Notes under the pieces: generated by a model | Seen by the model: the letters and a program-made list of their open reading frames with translations, nothing else | Database searches by the model: none | What the model was told of the DNA's origin: nothing | Part shown: piece by piece, positions 1-13,207 of the stretch | How the letters are laid out: every line of letters starts with the position of its first letter | Position numbering within the stretch: the stretch's first letter is position 1 | DNA from: Anoplolepis gracilipes | Taxonomy: Eukaryota > Arthropoda > Insecta > Hymenoptera > Formicidae | Length of the DNA: 64,000 nucleotides | NCBI RefSeq assembly: GCF_047496725.1 | Contig: NC_132970.1 | Span: forward strand, 18,466,501-18,530,500 | Direction of reading: 5' to 3' | Made by a program: the position numbers and the translations under genes

Positions 1-433
1 TTTTTAGAAGATTCCCAATTAATCATACATAATTTGAATATCATTAAAACTTAAAAAAAAAGTAAATCTTTTTTCTTCTCGTTTAAAGAATCGTGATTTT
101 TCTGAGAGCGCCGTTTACACGATTCACTTTTCGATATTCTAATATAGAATAATCGTCGAGAGCGGAATCGTGTAAGCTCCGACTTAAGCTCTGCACGCTA
201 TTCCTATTTCTTCCGGGATTCCGTGCACGACTTTAATATGCGCGACCTCGGCGACGGAGACGCGCGTCGATGGCGCCGCGACGGCAAGTCGGACAATAAA
301 ACGATACGAAAAGGATCCTCTCGACGTACCGAAAACCAAGGCAAACTAATTGTAAACGAGCTTCGAGGAGAAGAAAGTGGCGAAGGTAAGAGCAGGAAAC
401 GTAAGGAGAAGATGTAAGGAGAAGTAAAGAGCG

Positions 434-439
434 CCCAGT

Positions 440-508
<69 letters not shown>
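434..508. repeat. CAG/CAA trinucleotide tract
   Basis: A pure CAG run of about 16 units passes into CAA-CAG units. In the CAG frame it would encode polyglutamine, and the frame stays open from 428 to 713 after it (KTLVFDAEIPVSPLLEKRA), but there is no upstream ATG. It may be part of a 5' UTR or an exon of a gene lying mostly outside the window. Confidence 0.8.
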
Positions 509-933
509 AAGACCCTCGTATTCGACGCCGAGATTCCAGTTTCTCCGTTACTCGAGAAGCGAGCGGCGACCGCGGAGGAGATGAGAGAAAAGAGGAGAGG
601 TAAGGAGATGTGGAAGAAGAAAGAGAAAGATAGAGAAAGAAAGAGAGAGAGAGAGAGGGGGGGGGGAAAGAGGGGAAAGAGAGGTCTCTCGGTATATACG
701 CCGAGGCAACAGCCTAACTCGCCGAGGTCGGGTCGAATAATAAAATAAAAGAGCACGTCGGGTGGATGGGGTGCAAGGTGGTAGCGTGGTAAAGGTAAAA
801 GAAGAGGAAGAAACTTCGCTACGGGAACGATGGGTAGTTACGTGTGTGGCAGTGTGTGTAGTTGTTGGTGGTGGAGAAAGATGCAACCGAAAGGAATCGA
901 AGGGAAGTGCGAGAGAAACAGACTCTCTTTCTC

Positions 934-936
<3 letters not shown>

Positions 937-984
<48 letters not shown>
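937..984. repeat. GA dinucleotide microsatellite
   Basis: Almost pure GA repeat. Related purine-rich GAGA sequence also occupies 590-690. GAGA-type tracts often lie near promoters. Confidence 0.85.
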
Positions 985-988
<4 letters not shown>

Positions 989-1037
989 CTCTCACGGCGT
1001 TGCCACATGCTCACTGAATTTCTCCGAGCGCCTGAAA

Positions 1038-1045
1038 TATAAAAG
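1038..1045 (+). promoter_or_regulatory. TATAAAAG motif in GC-richer island
   Basis: TATAAAAG lies within the GC-richer 5' island, 54 bp after the GA tract. It could be a TATA box for a plus-strand transcript, but no downstream coding exon supports it. Confidence 0.15.
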
Positions 1046-1299
1046 CCGTCTTTATAAGACTGCCGTGTGCTTATGCGACTGCCTTCGAAACTCGCATCAA
1101 ATTCTTGACGTCTCATTAAACATCGTCAGGTTTCAAGGAGTTAAACGTTACGCCGCTTTACGCACGGCGAGCCGCCTCTAACGTGCACAAGTAACGAATC
1201 GCCAAACACAGAGCAGCCGTTCTTTCTTCTTCTTTCGTTGTTGCTTTTGCGAGGAAGGACAGAGTCCGCCTCGCAGGATATTATACAGGGTGTGTGTAA

Positions 1300-4200
1300 G
1301 TGAACTATAGGCGCAAACTCGCTAGATTAATGGACGTCATTACAAGAAACCAGCGAGACTTAACAAGCATATATCCGGAAACTAGTAATTTCAGAGGTGC
1401 TCAGTCTTTCATTTTGTAAGTCAATAATTGTTCGCACAACTACAATATAATATATTCCGCAATAAGTATGTAGTCGTACAAGGACTGAAAAACCTAAAGC
1501 ACTTTATAAAAGTTCACCTTCAAAGTCGTTAAAAATATAACTATATTTCTCAATTATTACTTTTCAGCCATGTTTGAAACTATTTTTTCTTTCTGTTTTT
1601 TGTTTCATTGAAGTTATCCATTAAAAATTTTATAAAAACTATTTAATTATAATTTATTTGCAGTCTGTATAATATCATTAAATTGCAATAATGTTTGCTT
1701 CAGAGGCTATTAATTAATTGTTGTTTTCATAGCCAATTTGTGTTCTTGAAATATTAGTTTGCTCGCGCCTACTCAAGAAACGATTTGTCTGCCAGGAATG
1801 ATTAACTACTCGAAGGATGATAGGCGCTCTTCGATATTCTCGATATCTTAGAATGGTGTTAACTCTAATTTCATCGCCTATTAACATCCATTATCTTATT
1901 ATGAAAATAAAGTAACGTGTATAAAAAAAAAAATGTCTTTAACTTATTCCAAATTATTTTTTATTTCTACAGATTCTTTTACCAAAATTCTTTTTAAAAT
2001 CGATTTCCTCAGCAACTTAATATTTTCTGCTCAAGTTATAACACATCTTTGACAAATTGTTATTTAATAATATCTTCAAAGTATAAGTGATATATTTTTT
2101 AGAAACAGTAAATATAAAGTTCGATCCCTTGATATTTGTTATTATACAAAATGTCTTGGGCATTGTTTTAGAGCGATGATACAACGCGCGTTAATTGTAT
2201 GCAAATTTTATGCTAATATTATATTTTGCATCGTTTCAGTGACGTTAATTTATCCCGTGTAAATATCTTGCACTGAACAGATGCAGAAGAGATGTTTCAT
2301 AATGTTTGGCAAAAGCATCCTCTATAGATGTTGACGCAAGTAGATTGACGTTTCTAATATTTATTCAAGTATTAATGAGCAATCAGTGATGTTACAATTA
2401 TACCTTTTTCACCGAATAATCACGGCTGATGAACGAGCTCATTTATCGTGCCAGGTAATTACGCATAATAATTGCAACGACTGCGTTATTCTCACAGATG
2501 TTACAATTTCATAAATTTTAACTAACCAATTTGCAACCTCTCACTTTTTATCTTTTATAATTTTTCCATTTTTTATCGATTAGACATTTTTTCGTTATGT
2601 ATATATACGTTTAAGATTAAAATATCTTTTAAATTCTCAAAATTGACCTAAGATTACAACTCTTTCTATTATACATATGTATAATTATATATTTAAATTT
2701 TAATTATGTTTGTTTAATGTTTGTAAATTGCACACAAAGAAAAAAATAGCAAGATAAAAAAGAGTAAAATTTATAAAATTCTCTTTACACATTTATAAAA
2801 TCTGTCACGTATATTATTCTTCTTTTTATTAAAGAAGATATATTAATCTTATTTTTTTTTCATTATACTAAATTTCGAAATTAATTATATCTCAGTCATA
2901 ATCAGAGCTCAGTATCATGCGACGAATATTTTCGGGAATTCGTTAACTAATATTTCACAAGCACAAGCAGAACAACCGGCTGTGTTCGTGCCTCGAATAA
3001 ATTAGGCGGATTATGTCAAAAACTTCGTTGACTGCTTTTCGGTATGTGCATAATATTTGCCGTGCACTCGATCTCACCGAGTTTAGCGGCAAAGTCAACC
3101 GTGCGCGGTATGCGCGCATTATATTTCTCATATTATGATATTCCGCGAGATACGAATCCCGAGAGATAGAAAAATCGCGGGTAGGAGAAATAACACCGAG
3201 CCGGGAAACGCGATGCAGCAGCACGAAGTCGTAAAAATGAATTATTTTATTCGGGATTATCGGCGTTGTATCGACCGCGATGCGTGCGCGCGTTATTTCC
3301 GCTGTCCAAAATCGAATTTATCGAGATTTCAACATTGACACAGGTTACAGATCGGCATAACGGTAGTGAGAAAGTGCGCGTTTGCCTACATAATTGTATC
3401 ATTAATCATTATTGTATCATTGTATCGCTTTTCATATTTTCAACCATTTATTAAACGTTCAAATTTAATTTCTATTAAAATCATCTTGAAATTGGATAAA
3501 CATCTCGTGTTTCACACACGCTTTTTTAAATATCGTCTAACAATTTTTTTTTTTCTCATTTAGGTATATTTCACACACGTTTGTTTTATCTCAAAGGACC
3601 TAAGATTTGCACATTTGCAGTGAGCGAGCGTAATAAGAAGGGCAATCTAGCGCATATAAAATAATTGTATACTTCCCATTCCGACGAGCTCCGCGACTTC
3701 ATAGAAATTAATGCGATTGTGCGCAGACACCGCGCTGCAATTGCGTTAAAGAGCATTTATTCTGCGCGAGCCTGTTTTTCTCTCTCAAGACACAGTAATG
3801 AATTATATCTCATCTTAGCGACACGATGGTACTGTTGGCTGTATTAAGAAAATTGTTTATAAGTAAAATATCGGTGGTACTGCGACAAGAAAGGGAATAT
3901 CGCGCTCATAAAGCGATGTAAAGCTGGGTCCAGCGTATGTGCGGGTACACTGGATAAGCGAAGCACGTGTTTTTCTTCGCAAAACGAACAGAAAATGCAG
4001 AAACACCTGTTACCTGCGTGATACATTATTTCGCGATACTCCCCCGCGTCACTTCGCGAGAATACGAAAAGACGAAAAGAGGACCACGCGGATTCGTCGG
4101 TCGGGCGTACATTTTCGGGTAAAACAAATCGATCGAGCGCGAGAAGAACACGCCCTTGCGCCCCATGACTTTAATTTTAATTTTCTAGTGCTCTCAACGG

Positions 4201-7000
4201 ATTTAGCTTTGAATTACATCGAATATCTGTCAAGGAACAAATATTTGCCCGATACAATCGCCAATTTGTCTCATATGTAATTGAATTTTCTGTTCATACC
4301 GCGCGTAATTTAGCTCCAATTTAATTTTGCTCCATAGTCGGAGTGAAATACTTTTTATTGCGTCTCGCAAAATGCAGGAAAATCTCAATTGAAAATTAAA
4401 TGAGAAATACATCTGCTAAATTGGTACAATCAGTTTAGCACCATCGAACACATGTGAAAATCTATTTTACATCGTTAACTTTTGTTCTAGTCTCAGTTTT
4501 GTTATTCTGATCGTTTTATCAAAAAACGTATGTGTGAAAAACACATTGTTCAGATATAATTGATTTCTTACGGATCAATCATTTTTACGGAAAAAAATCA
4601 TTTGCTATACAATAGTACTTCATCGATAAAATGGAAAAGTACATAAATAAAAATATATATTTTTTAAATAATTTTGTTGTCTTTTTTTTCGAAAGTATAT
4701 CTAACAGAACAAAAGAATGATGACTGATGAAGGAGAAAGATATAAGCGATATAAACTGATATATGTAGGTACAATATGTTGGTCTTTTTGGTTTTTTTGC
4801 TAAACAACATTGTTCAAACAACTAAATGTTTGATTAAACAATACTCAAATAAACGAGCAGTTAAACGATGTTGAAAGAGTGTAGACTCCAGGTACCATTG
4901 AACATAACAGCGAAATGAATAATTCCTTTTGCTCAAACTAAATTTCTATTAAAATTGTCCCGTTGAAATAAAAATGTACGGACATATTTTATTATTTTTG
5001 TTAACATTCTCTTCAATTATTTATGATTCAACGGATAACGTGGCAATATGATATTTTAGGACTCTATATATAATAATATATACGAATACGAAAATGCAAC
5101 AGTTAAACTCACCAAAAAGACAGTTAAACTAACTAAAAATACGTAACACGTGTTATGAATTCTTAAAATATCCCCATACACAGTCGGGAAAGTATAACAG
5201 TTTATACATGTATAAATGGCAAACGGTCATATACATTGTTCCCATGTGTTAATTAGTCACTTTGCTGCAAATTATTGGCACATCGATGAAACTATAGGTA
5301 GTTTCGACAATTTGGAGACTACGTTTCCATTTTCAGTTACCTATGTACACATATCGGCGCGCCGAATCCGCTGCGATTGTAAATAAAGCTTCATCGTTGT
5401 ATCGTGCAAATATTATGTCTTTTTATTTAACAAAACTCCAAAACATTTGCGTATTATATACGTTAACGTATTATGTACGTTATTAATACGCGATCAAATA
5501 TCAACAATGCTGTTCCATTGTTGCGATCAATTTGTGCTTTTAAAGTATATTTAAAAATTATTCAAATGGGATGTGTTTTAAATTATGTTTATAGTTGAAA
5601 ATGATTGATTTATCGTTGCTACTAACTCCCACGACCGTGAGTGTTTTATTTTACAATATTCTCCTTTCCGTTTTCGATTACACAAGTTTATCGATACAAT
5701 ATACATCATTATTTCAACATTTATTTTTTTTTCTTAATAATTTGATTTGTTTAAATTAGGGAAGGACAAAAAATCAGCATCGATTGATCATTAATTTAGA
5801 TAGCGGACAGTTTGCAATTGATGAGAGTGCGCGGTTCAATAAAATAGTTCAATAAAAACTCTAAAAATCATAATCCTGAATATACAAATGTGGCATAATG
5901 GATATATTCAGTACGGAAATATTGTTGGAAAATATCATTCTCCGAATATTCGCCGTTCGAAAATATGCAGAGAAATAATCGGAATTTGAAACATGTATCA
6001 CATAAAATTGTATAGATATAATGTTTTATCTGTAACTTGTGACAATCTGAAATATATTTTCATTATTTTTAATAATATAGAAAAACAAGAGTAATTATTC
6101 AGTATAATTTGTTTCGGTATTTCTCACTTTCGAATATGTCTATTTCAAATATGTCGGCTAATGGGAATCTCATGCAATGATAAATATCGAGAAAACATAT
6201 ACGTTGCTATATCTTTTTCTGATTAGTGTAATTTGAAGAGATTTCTCAGACTTTCGACTATTTCGTACGAATGAAATCTTAAACTTAAGACGACATTCGA
6301 GATAAGGCATTTTCTTATATCGCGCTACATTTTTATTCCCAACTTTCTTTTTTGGAGCTCACATTTCATCTATTCCGCAAACGTAACACTGGTTAATGGC
6401 GATCGACATCGATGATGCATTAGCAAACATGTCTGTACATCCATTTTCGCTTTTCACGTTCGCATTATTTAACGACGTCGGCGACCTCGTGAAAATATAT
6501 ATATATATATACAAAGTAATCCGCGAAGAAACGTAAATATTCTATCAATGGATTAGCAATAAATATCGTACATATCTGAATGTTGAGTTATTTGCAACAT
6601 TTGGATAAACAGAGATAACGAACGATAAATTTCAATTACTAGCTATTAATTAATTATTACGTGCGCGAGAGAGAGAATTAGATGTATATAACTGAATTGA
6701 AATGTAATCGCTATCAATAAATTGCAATGCGGATATTTGATATTAGGTCATAATCGATTATGAATAATAGACATGTATCTTACATTGACATGGATTAATA
6801 TCTCATATTAAAGCATTTGTTTTTGCCAAATTATCTTACAATTTTCCAAATACCTACTTGTAACGTTACAAACGATAGTACACATCTGTCATCGCTTGTC
6901 GCGTTGTCCGGCCTACATTAACGCAATACGAGTTTAAATCTTACGGTAATAAGTGCATCACGCGTAACTGGGTAAATCAGAACTGGTTCCTATAGCGAGA
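1300..7000. other. Non-coding, mostly AT-rich
   Basis: No gene found. A CpG-richer patch at about 2950-4200 has only short frames, several opening at GTG or TTG. TA repeats occur near 6496-6512. The rest is AT-rich with no clear structure. Confidence 0.5.
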
Positions 7001-9830
7001 CACGCTGTCGTGCATCATTCACGCGGACGCGTGCGTGTAAATAAATATGTGCGCGGACACGCGAGAACGAGATCTGCGAGAGAGTCGCGGGGAGTCGCAA
7101 GATGAGTTATAAGGGGGACAGAAGAAAGAGGAGAGAAAAGAGGCAGGGAAGAGCGGCACTCTCTGGAGCAGCACTTAAGGATAATAAATTACCGCGACAG
7201 AGGGAGTGCACGAGGGAGAGAGTGAGAGAGAGAGAGGGGGGAGGGGGGGGGGGGTGCCGCGACATCTTCCGCGGCGCGCGGGGCAGCGGATCTTCCGAAA
7301 TTGATCGTGCTTCGCGCATACTCTCATTACGCGACCAGCGATGTATATAACAATAAATGGACTTTTCCTGATGAAAGGCGAAAAGGAAGACAACGGTGAA
7401 TATTATATATATAATATCACGCGCTTTTGAGCGACAAGTCTTTTACTTTTATAAAATGTGTGACCGTCTCTTTTTTGCGACATCCTTTTGTGACAATCGT
7501 AAAAAATAAATATGTATGTATATGTATTGTTATATAATAATTGTCATAAATTAGAAATACTGTGAGTTGTGTACGTACGGATATAGAAATTCACGTAGAT
7601 AATTTTCCGTTCGATTTGACGAAAGAATGAATGAAAGAATGAATGAAAGAAATAAGAATGTTTATTTTAACTTGCTTTTACTTTCGATGTTTTGAACATA
7701 AATAAGCAAATATCTACCTCTGTCATTACAATGTCTGGTTTATCGCGCAATCATTATTTATTTTCTTAAAGAAACAAGGGAGAGGAAAAAAAAAAAAAAA
7801 AAAAAAAAAAACATAGCTGAAAGAAATAAACCCTATCTTTCCTCGGTAAATCGGTGTTGGACATATTGACGATATTCCGATAACTCGGGCAGTTTTTCGC
7901 GAAAATGGAAATTTGTAGACAAGGCAGTATTGTTGAGAATAAAATGACATATCGATTAAGTGCCGTTTTCGATGCTCTTGACATGGGAACGTCAACAAGG
8001 AGACCCTTGATTACACAAGGCAGCCGAAGGACGGATTTAACAAAAATAACACGTAGACTACAAACGGCAGAGTATCGCGAAAACCATTTGGCGCGTTATG
8101 CCCGATCGCAAGATCGTCCTGGAACGGCCTCGAGAGAGACTGTCGAGATATTCGGACATCGAGGCTCTCATACGGACAGCCTCTTCGCTCGAGAGGAGCG
8201 ACTCCACCGCACTATGTACACACCGTACGTACACATACATACGTACATACATATGTACGTATGCGGGGATTGTAATTTAGCGAATTCAATTTTCAACGAT
8301 ATAAATACGAAAGGAATGTATCTAACGCGCGTGAGAGTATCTCGCTCATTTCTATTATTCGACAATGGCCGAATTTGCATCCGTTGCGGCTAACCACCGC
8401 GGGCACTCTGGCCGATTTGTGCACTGTGCGAAAAAAAGACAAAACAGCCGACAACAATACATATATGTACTCTCATATCATACTCTGTACGCTCGTAATT
8501 TGTATCTCGATATACCCAGCGGTCGACGAGCTCAATTATCACGAGTGACGTATTTACAGCGAGGGATGTCAAATCATCGATATTACTACCGGTTTCCCCA
8601 TTTCCGTGCATCTGTCGCACGTACGTGTACACATATACACAACGGAACATGCATACACAAAAACACGCACCCACATATATAGGACGCACGAAGAAAGAAG
8701 AAACACGCACCGAGCGATCGACGCTCGACGCTCGACGTTCGACGCGCGACGTCGTGCTTGCTCTGAATTTGATTCGCACTCACCAAATGCAAAGTCCAAG
8801 TCGACGAATCCTCAATCCTCAGCGGGCGCGGATGGGCGGGGGTGGCGAGGTCCACAACGCACCTAGGGGAGACGACGCCGCGCCTGATAAATCCAGCGTC
8901 GGTGGTGGTCACCGAGGGATCCGAGCGCCGGCGGTGGCAGCGCGACAACGCACACTCGACAACGGGCCGCACACATAGAGAGATAGAGAGATGGTACAAA
9001 CACTTGGCTGCCGTTGGCACTTGTGAGATCCGCACGCACTGTGTATTCACGAAAAACCCAGACAGTAGGAGAAGAGGAGATGCCCGGAGGAAAGTCGAAT
9101 CGGCGGCGATCGTATACCACCGCTACGCGAACGACGATAACTTGGCGCGATTAAACGCGGCCCCCCCCCGGTTTTTCCGTTCGTTCGATTCACGCGTCGA
9201 TTCGCGACGCGATGATTAACGACAAAAAGAAGAATGCACAGTGGCCATTACACTCGCCGTCGCGACGAACAGAGAGAAGCGTGTTTTGTTTTTTTTCCCC
9301 CCTTTTTTTTTTTTTCTTTTTTCTCTTTCTCCGGAGGCGACGACGATGTGCCGGTCCGCCGCGAAGCTATGACAGCGACTGCTCTCGGGAGACTGGCGGC
9401 GCAGCCCGATCGACCAATCGCGCGCCCGCTTTCACCAAGCGCCATCTTGCCCCTACCCAAGCACAAAGATGCTGCCGAGCCGAACAACGCCGAACGCCCG
9501 CGGAAACGCACGATCGCTGCTCGTCGCCTCGTCGCTCGTCGCCCCGTGCCCCGTGCCCCGTTTCTATCTCTCTACACGCCACTACTACTACCACCATCAC
9601 CATCACCACCACCCCAGCGGCGGTGGATCGACGTGCGTTTTGCGGCTTCGCTCCTTCGTCGATGTCCTAACTTTCGATACGGGGGTTTTATGGTAGAATT
9701 AAGCGCGAAGCGAGCAAACTCGCTGTACATCGAGAATTATGTCTCGGTAGCGATTCGTCCATGTCTCCAGTCAACGTACCGTCTTGTTCGGAGCTATTAC
9801 CCTAAATAACGACCGTTTTACGAAAAGGGG
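7000..9830. other. CpG-rich islands without a resolved gene
   Basis: GC-rich blocks lie at about 7000-7420 and 8000-9830, the latter with CGACG repeats (8722-8755), an ACATACAT-type tract (8220-8262) and pyrimidine runs. Open frames overlap on both strands in all phases, as expected from base composition. An ATG frame at 7905-8393 (162 residues) ends in simple-repeat sequence and has no recognisable domain. The islands are likely promoters or 5' UTR exons. Confidence 0.4.
7786..7811. repeat. Poly(A) run, 26 bases
   Basis: Pure A run after GGGAGAGG. No retroelement body is visible upstream, so it is treated as a simple repeat. Confidence 0.85.
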
Positions 9831-12800
9831 AACATCTGATAAATCTTTATTAAGCTTTCATTCATGCGTGATGTACATAAATGTACCAGGGACATCGTAA
9901 ATATAGCAATATTTTCCAGAAGGGCATGATTTTCCTATCGACATATCTAGATGTTGACACATACATCATGATTGGATCGTAGCAAGAAAAATACTGGGTC
10001 ATTGCATATGAATTGAATCGTATTCCGCAAATTTGAGTTTTACAGAATGATTCTTGGAGCAAACGGTTTTTCGAATAATTAAGCATGTTAATATGATTTC
10101 TTTTATAAAAATATTTTTCTGAAATTTATTTATGAACTTTAAGCTATAATTAGTTATAAAAATGAGTAAAAGTGGAAAATGGATATAATATTATTTTATG
10201 ATTTTACAATCGAATATGACACGTCATAGAAATAGTATACATTTGATATTTAATACAAATTTCCAGAGAGATATAAAGTTGAAAACAATTTCTTATTTTT
10301 CATCTTTTACTTTTTATATTTTATTAAAAAGAGATTATATAAAAATAACTTTTTATTTTGAATAAAATATCCAAGAAATATTATTTTTTTGTTTTCTCGT
10401 GCATATAGAATTTGCATGAAAATTTATATTTCTTAAGATAGGAAATATTTTATCCAACGATCTAATAACTAAAAATAATATTACCTATATGCAAAAATTA
10501 AAACTTCACAAAGAGTAAAACCGATAATATGTTTAAGTTTAAATTTAATCTATAAAATGTAAACCTTAATATATGACTTTTTCATTATTTTGGAAACTGG
10601 TAGCTCTTATTTGACAATATAAGTATTTGCCATGTGATATACATATATCAAATGCCAATTAATTATTATTCAGCGCGTTATTTACATTTTTTTAAATATG
10701 AATTATCTAACAGGATCATATTCTGGAACATATAATAAGTTTAAAAAAATTTCTTAAGTTAAAAAAATGCGTTCAATATTTATTAATTCTTAATCAACAC
10801 GATATTGTAAACTGCTGCTTTTATTTTATGTTTGTCTAATTTTTCTTATAATATTCTTATTTAAAATTTGTATCTTTGGTATATCTTTTCCATTTAATTA
10901 ACAGTGTTTTTTTCTATCCTTTTTTGTACGATCACACTTAGTGGTTTCTGTCAAACCGTACCGTGTCAAATAAAAAAAAGAAAGAGTAAAGCAAGTTAAG
11001 GAACACTGTGTGATGTATAATCGATAACAAAAAATGTCTTACATTAAAGTGTCATTTCTGGCATCTTTTGCTAGATAGACTGTAATAATTTATTACATAA
11101 AATACGACGACATTTCTCTCATTGTCAGTACATTATTTAAGAAAAAATCTTTAAATTGAAACTATAGAAACTTTAAGAATAAATATGCGATGTGATTGTG
11201 AAATAATTTGTATATTCCACAATAGATTCCTGAGTTTCCTACATATTGAAATATCCTCAAATTTGTGGTTATATGTTCAGAATTTCGTAATCCCAATATC
11301 TCAATAATCCGATATATATCTCCGTGTATTAATTAATATCGAATTATCGAGATAAGATTGTGTTGGCTCAAACGCTTATTGGTATAAATTTACTTTTTCG
11401 TAAAATTTTTACTAATACAAATTTGCTAAATGTAGCAAAAACGATAATTAAACATAATAAAAGACATATTACATAATGTATTTAAATTTGGATGTCATAG
11501 GTGTTTCCAATTCTCTTTTTATTCTCCGCTATCTTTCATTTTTTCCTCCTCATAGGGATTATAATTTTCGTGATCCAGCTTTTCCGCATTTGTATAAATG
11601 ATCCTTCTATAGATATCAAATTTCAATGGTAAAAAATGTATAAAAAAGGAATTGATATTATACATTTATTACATTTTTATTAATATTAATATCTCTGTTG
11701 TAATATTAATCCATTTATTATTAAGTAATAACTCTCATTGCACGGAGTTGGTATCAAAACAATTCAGACACCATTATTTTTAAGTAATTAATTACTATAG
11801 ATTTATGTCCATATATGTATACATATTAATATGCAATATAATAATTATAACGACAATAATGGTTATTAAATGTTGTTAATGATTATTAAATTAATAATTT
11901 AATTTCATTTTTTTTATTCTGAATTGACCTCATTCGTAACATAAAAAAGAAAATTTAGTTAATATATAAATTAAATATATTATTTAATATTAATAATTTG
12001 CTTTAACTTTATACATATATATGCACTTTGGAAATATTAGATATGTCCAACTGAAATATTTACTAAAATCGTTGTTTCATAAAAGATTCAGTTTATATGT
12101 TTTATTTAAACCTACCTAATAGTTTTTTGTAATTTATTGAGAGTTTGAGAATTATTGATTGTTTTGAATTATGACAATTACGAGTATTATAATATAGTGC
12201 AATTATATAGTATAACAGTATATTTAGTCTTTTTATAAATACAATCAACCTTTTCATGCAATTAATTTTATTTTAGTATTAAACACTGATTCTCTCTGAA
12301 TTGAATTTTTATATTAAAAAAGTTATTCTGTTAAAATTTGAAATAAATAATTTAATTATGTAAATGTAATTTGAGAAACTTGTTTTCAAACACGGCCGTT
12401 TAATTTTCAACACCGTTGATATTAGATGTTACATAGTAGATTTAAAATTTGCGTCAGATTACAATAAATGCAAATTGGAATTCCCAAAATCGAGCAATAA
12501 TATTAAAAAATTCCATATAACATACTCTAACAATAAGTGAATTTACAATATCATACATATAAATTTTAGATTCCGTAATTCTGTCTTAAAATTAATCAAT
12601 TAAATATAGATAGTAGATTAGATAATTATATATATATATGACGTTAAATAGTTTGGATTTCTTTATAATTTTCTTTTTCTACTTTAATTACTTGTTTATA
12701 AGCTTATAATTTTTGTCTGTATATTTCTATATATGTCTTCCTATTAATACGTTTTAATATAATTTATATATTATTTTACATTTAAAAAAATTTTTCTATT

Positions 12801-13207
12801 ATCTTGCATAAAGAAAAAAATATGAAAAATAGATTCGCTAGCGTCAAACGAGTAATTAAAAAAATATTTAGAAAGCACTGATAGTGCCATCTTCAGATAA
12901 AATATAGAAATTCTAAAATGTGAATATTGTGCAGTCGATAAAAACAGAAAGAGTCATCAGTCATCATATGCAATTCTCCATATGTGCGGTGTTCAAAACA
13001 GAGACGAGAGTAATTTTGTGGTTATATTTCACATGATTTCGTATAAATGACATACGTATTATGAATTAACGACGAGTAACGCAACCAAATGTAATTTATT
13101 TACATTAGATGGGAATCAGATAACAAAGTTCATGCATATTTAAAAGTTTGTGAATAATTTTTGTGTAAACAATTTTGTGTGGAAATAATCTGTATTTATA
13201 AAGAACA
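9830..13207. other. AT-rich intergenic DNA upstream of TTC4
   Basis: No open frame of note on either strand. The last few hundred bases before 13208 presumably hold the TTC4 promoter, but I see no clear core-promoter motif. Confidence 0.5.

Larger units (their letters stand above)
1..1300. other. GC-richer island without a resolved gene
   Basis: It holds the CAG tract, purine-rich GAGA tracts and a TATAAAAG motif. The open frames here, on both strands, are low-complexity readings of those repeats. A 5' exon or promoter of a gene outside the window is possible. Confidence 0.4.

Noticed and set aside
233..886. Minus-strand frames with poly-Leu, poly-Cys and Ser/Leu runs
   Set aside because: They are readings of the CAG and GA microsatellites.
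3939..4280. 113-codon plus-strand frame
   Set aside because: It starts with GTG, has mixed composition and shows no domain or codon bias.
7905..8393. 162-codon ATG frame on the plus strand
   Set aside because: The second half is made of an ACATACAT-type simple repeat (HIHTYIHMYV) and the first half has no recognisable family. It is mentioned only within the island description.
8586..9809. Several overlapping open frames of 80-190 codons on both strands
   Set aside because: The region is CpG-rich and stop-poor in all phases. The translations are Arg/Ser/Pro-rich low complexity, with no consistent frame or family.
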